64,000 nt of DNA from Mycobacterium saskatchewanense (lineage in GTDB: Bacteria; Actinomycetota; Actinomycetes; Mycobacteriales; Mycobacteriaceae), in the NCBI RefSeq assembly GCF_010729105.1, contig NZ_AP022573.1:3348001-3412000 (forward strand), given 5' to 3'. Below the pieces are notes generated by a model, which was not told the origin of the DNA, ran no database searches, and saw only the letters and a program-made list of their open reading frames with translations. Each line of letters starts with the position of its first letter. The first letter of the stretch is position 1. This document shows, piece by piece, positions 62,502 to 64,000 of this stretch. The position numbers were made by a program, and so were the translations under genes.

Positions 62502-64000
62502 ATGAGCGACTACGCCGTCGAGTCCGTGGATCGTCTGCCGTTCTCCACTCCGGAAAAGTCGCAGCGTTACCAGACCGAGAACTACTCCGGAGCCGCCGGT
62601 CTCAATTGGTACCTGACCGACCCGAGCCTGCAGTTCACCATGGCCTACTACCTGGAGCCGGACGAGCTGGATCTCGCCCACCGGCATCTCACTCGCATCG
62701 GCGAGCTGATGGGCGGGCCGGTGGCGCGGTGGGCCGACGAAACGGACCGCAATCCACCCCGGCTGGAGCGCTACGACCGGTGGGGTCACGACATCAGCCA
62801 AGTCGTCATGCCGGCGTCGTTCACCCAATCCAAACGCGCGGTGCTGGACGCCCAGCGCGCGCTGCGGGCCGACGCCAAGGCCGCCAAGGTGAGCTCCGGC
62901 CTCACCTTGTTTGCGTCGAACTATCTGCTCGACCAGGCCGACATCGGAATGGGCTGCGCGCTCGGCACCGGCGGTGGCATGGTGCAGTCGCTGGTGTCCG
63001 CGTACGCGCCCGCGGACGTGCGCGACCATGTGCTCGCGAAATTCGCCTCCGGCGAATGGGCGGGTGAGACCGCCCAACTGCTGACCGAACGCACCGGCGG
63101 CTCCGACCTCGGCGCGCTCGAGACCACGGCGACCCGGCACGGAGACGCGTGGCTGCTCAACGGGTTCAAGTGGTTCGCCTCCAACTGCGCCGGCGAGGCG
63201 TTCGTGGTGCTGGCCAAACCGGAGGGCGCCCCCGACTCGAGCCGCGGTGTCGCCAATTTCCTCGTGCTCCGCACCCGGCGCGACGGGTCCCGCAACGGTG
63301 TCCGGGTGCGACGGCTCAAGGACAAGCTCGGCACCCGGTCGGTGGCATCCGGCGAGGTCGAGTTCGTCGACGCCGAGGCGTTCCTGCTCTCCGGTGAGCC
63401 GACCTCGGAGGGCGCCGCGTCCGACGGCAAGGGGCTGGGCCGGATGATGGAGCTGACCAACGCCGCGCGCCTGGGCATCGCACTCTTCGCGCTGGGCAAC
63501 GCGCGCCGCGCCCTGGTGGAGTCGCTCTGCTACGCGCGGCAGCGCCGGGCGTTCGGCGGGGCGCTGATCGACAAGCCGCTGATGCGGCGCAAGCTCGCCG
63601 AGATGATCGTCGACGTCGAAGCGGCCCTGGCGCTCGTCTTCGACGGCACCGGCGCCACCAACCATCGGCAACCGCGCGCCTTGCGGCAGCGCATCGCCGT
63701 GCCCGTCACCAAGCTCAAGGTGTGCCGGCTGGGAATCACCGCGGCGTCCGACGCCATTGAAATCCACGGCGGCAACGGCTACATCGAAACATGGCCGGTG
63801 GCAAGGCTTTTGCGAGACGCTCAGGTGAACACCATCTGGGAGGGCCCGGACAACATCCTGTGCCTCGACGTGCGCCGCGGCATCGAGCAGACGCGTGCGC
63901 ACGAGACGCTGCTGGCCCGGCTGCGTGACGCGGTGTCGGTCTCCGACGACGACAGCACCACCCGGCTGGTGGCCGACCGCATCGAGGACCTGGACGCCGC
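62502..64000 (+). CDS. fadE35: Acyl-CoA dehydrogenase family protein (FadE35-like), partial at window end
   Basis: At least 499 residues, running off the window. An AidB-like ACAD: long N-terminal helical part (PEKSQRYQTENYSG), LLTERTGGSDLGALET (flavin/substrate loop), WFASNC, FGGALIDKPLMRRKLAEM, then IHGGNGYIETWPVARLLRDAQVNTIWEG. The last motif is typical of ACADs and AidB. Position after the emb genes matches Rv3797. No ribosome-binding site, consistent with leaderless expression. Confidence 0.9.
   Translation, partial: MSDYAVESVDRLPFSTPEKSQRYQTENYSGAAGLNWYLTDPSLQFTMAYYLEPDELDLAHRHLTRIGELMGGPVARWADETDRNPPRLERYDRWGHDISQVVMPASFTQSKRAVLDAQRALRADAKAAKVSSGLTLFASNYLLDQADIGMGCALGTGGGMVQSLVSAYAPADVRDHVLAKFASGEWAGETAQLLTERTGGSDLGALETTATRHGDAWLLNGFKWFASNCAGEAFVVLAKPEGAPDSSRGVANFLVLRTRRDGSRNGVRVRRLKDKLGTRSVASGEVEFVDAEAFLLSGEPTSEGAASDGKGLGRMMELTNAARLGIALFALGNARRALVESLCYARQRRAFGGALIDKPLMRRKLAEMIVDVEAALALVFDGTGATNHRQPRALRQRIAVPVTKLKVCRLGITAASDAIEIHGGNGYIETWPVARLLRDAQVNTIWEGPDNILCLDVRRGIEQTRAHETLLARLRDAVSVSDDDSTTRLVADRIEDLDA

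Noticed and set aside
1..64000. CRISPR arrays, insertion sequences, prophage or integrase genes
   Set aside because: No regularly spaced repeats, transposase or integrase motifs were found, although four tRNA genes offer possible attachment sites.

Overview
The window is chromosomal DNA from a slow-growing nontuberculous Mycobacterium. It is GC-rich, uses many GTG/TTG starts, and carries mycobacterial markers: the lpqH lipoprotein, tcrXY, the dprE1-dprE2-aftA-embCAB arabinan locus, Bpa, the LpqH/ProXVWZ neighbourhood, and four tRNA genes in the places they occupy in M. tuberculosis. Gene order follows the M. tuberculosis H37Rv interval Rv3752c to Rv3797, with insertions, losses and decayed genes. 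DprE1 keeps the cysteine that, as I recall the literature, is replaced by alanine in M. avium, so this is probably not M. avium itself.

1-10 kb: a secreted GH5-like glycosidase, a small proline-rich secreted protein, tRNA-Ser(CGA), tadA with its associated protein, tyrA, a glycolipid-binding-domain protein, the proXVWZ osmoprotectant ABC operon, a small membrane protein, FadE36 (really an APH-fold kinase) and a histidine phosphatase. A 57-bp in-frame tandem repeat sits exactly at the tadA start.

10-17 kb: a five-gene operon of APH-like kinase, SDR, acyl-CoA dehydrogenase, TetR and quinone oxidoreductase behind a palindromic operator. The combination resembles 4-hydroxyacyl-CoA (levulinate-type) catabolism. 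An alkylsulfatase and lpqH follow.

17-28 kb: tcrXY, two tiny membrane/secreted genes, a decayed YjbR gene, a MarR/oxidoreductase pair, a methyltransferase, another APH-like kinase, and several small or secreted hypothetical genes, including a 47-residue glycine-rich peptide that looks leaderless.

28-36 kb: tRNA-Arg(ACG), tRNA-Ser(GCT), hisC2, a GXWXG/DUF4334 protein, a divergent pair with overlapping -10 elements (Rv3773c-like and echA21), lipE, a Vms1/eRF1-like protein, tRNA-Ser(UGA), a quinone oxidoreductase, and a class-V aminotransferase homologue without a recognisable PLP lysine.

36-60 kb: cell-envelope biogenesis. This holds an Rv3779-like membrane protein, bpa, the galactan exporter and galactan initiator (wzt, glfT1, wzm), an NfeD-like/flotillin/RNase Z insertion, a Gre-like factor, GtrA, dprE1, dprE2, aftA, embC, embA and embB. 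Together these make and export galactan, make decaprenyl-phospho-arabinose, and polymerise arabinan for arabinogalactan and lipoarabinomannan. The embA -10 element lies exactly where ethambutol-resistance promoter mutations occur in M. tuberculosis.

60-64 kb: accessory DNA with a secreted protein, a membrane protein, and adjacent paralogues of GarA (FHA) and CRP, then fadE35 (cut by the window end) behind a perfect 14-bp palindrome. No insertion sequences, CRISPR arrays or prophage genes were seen.
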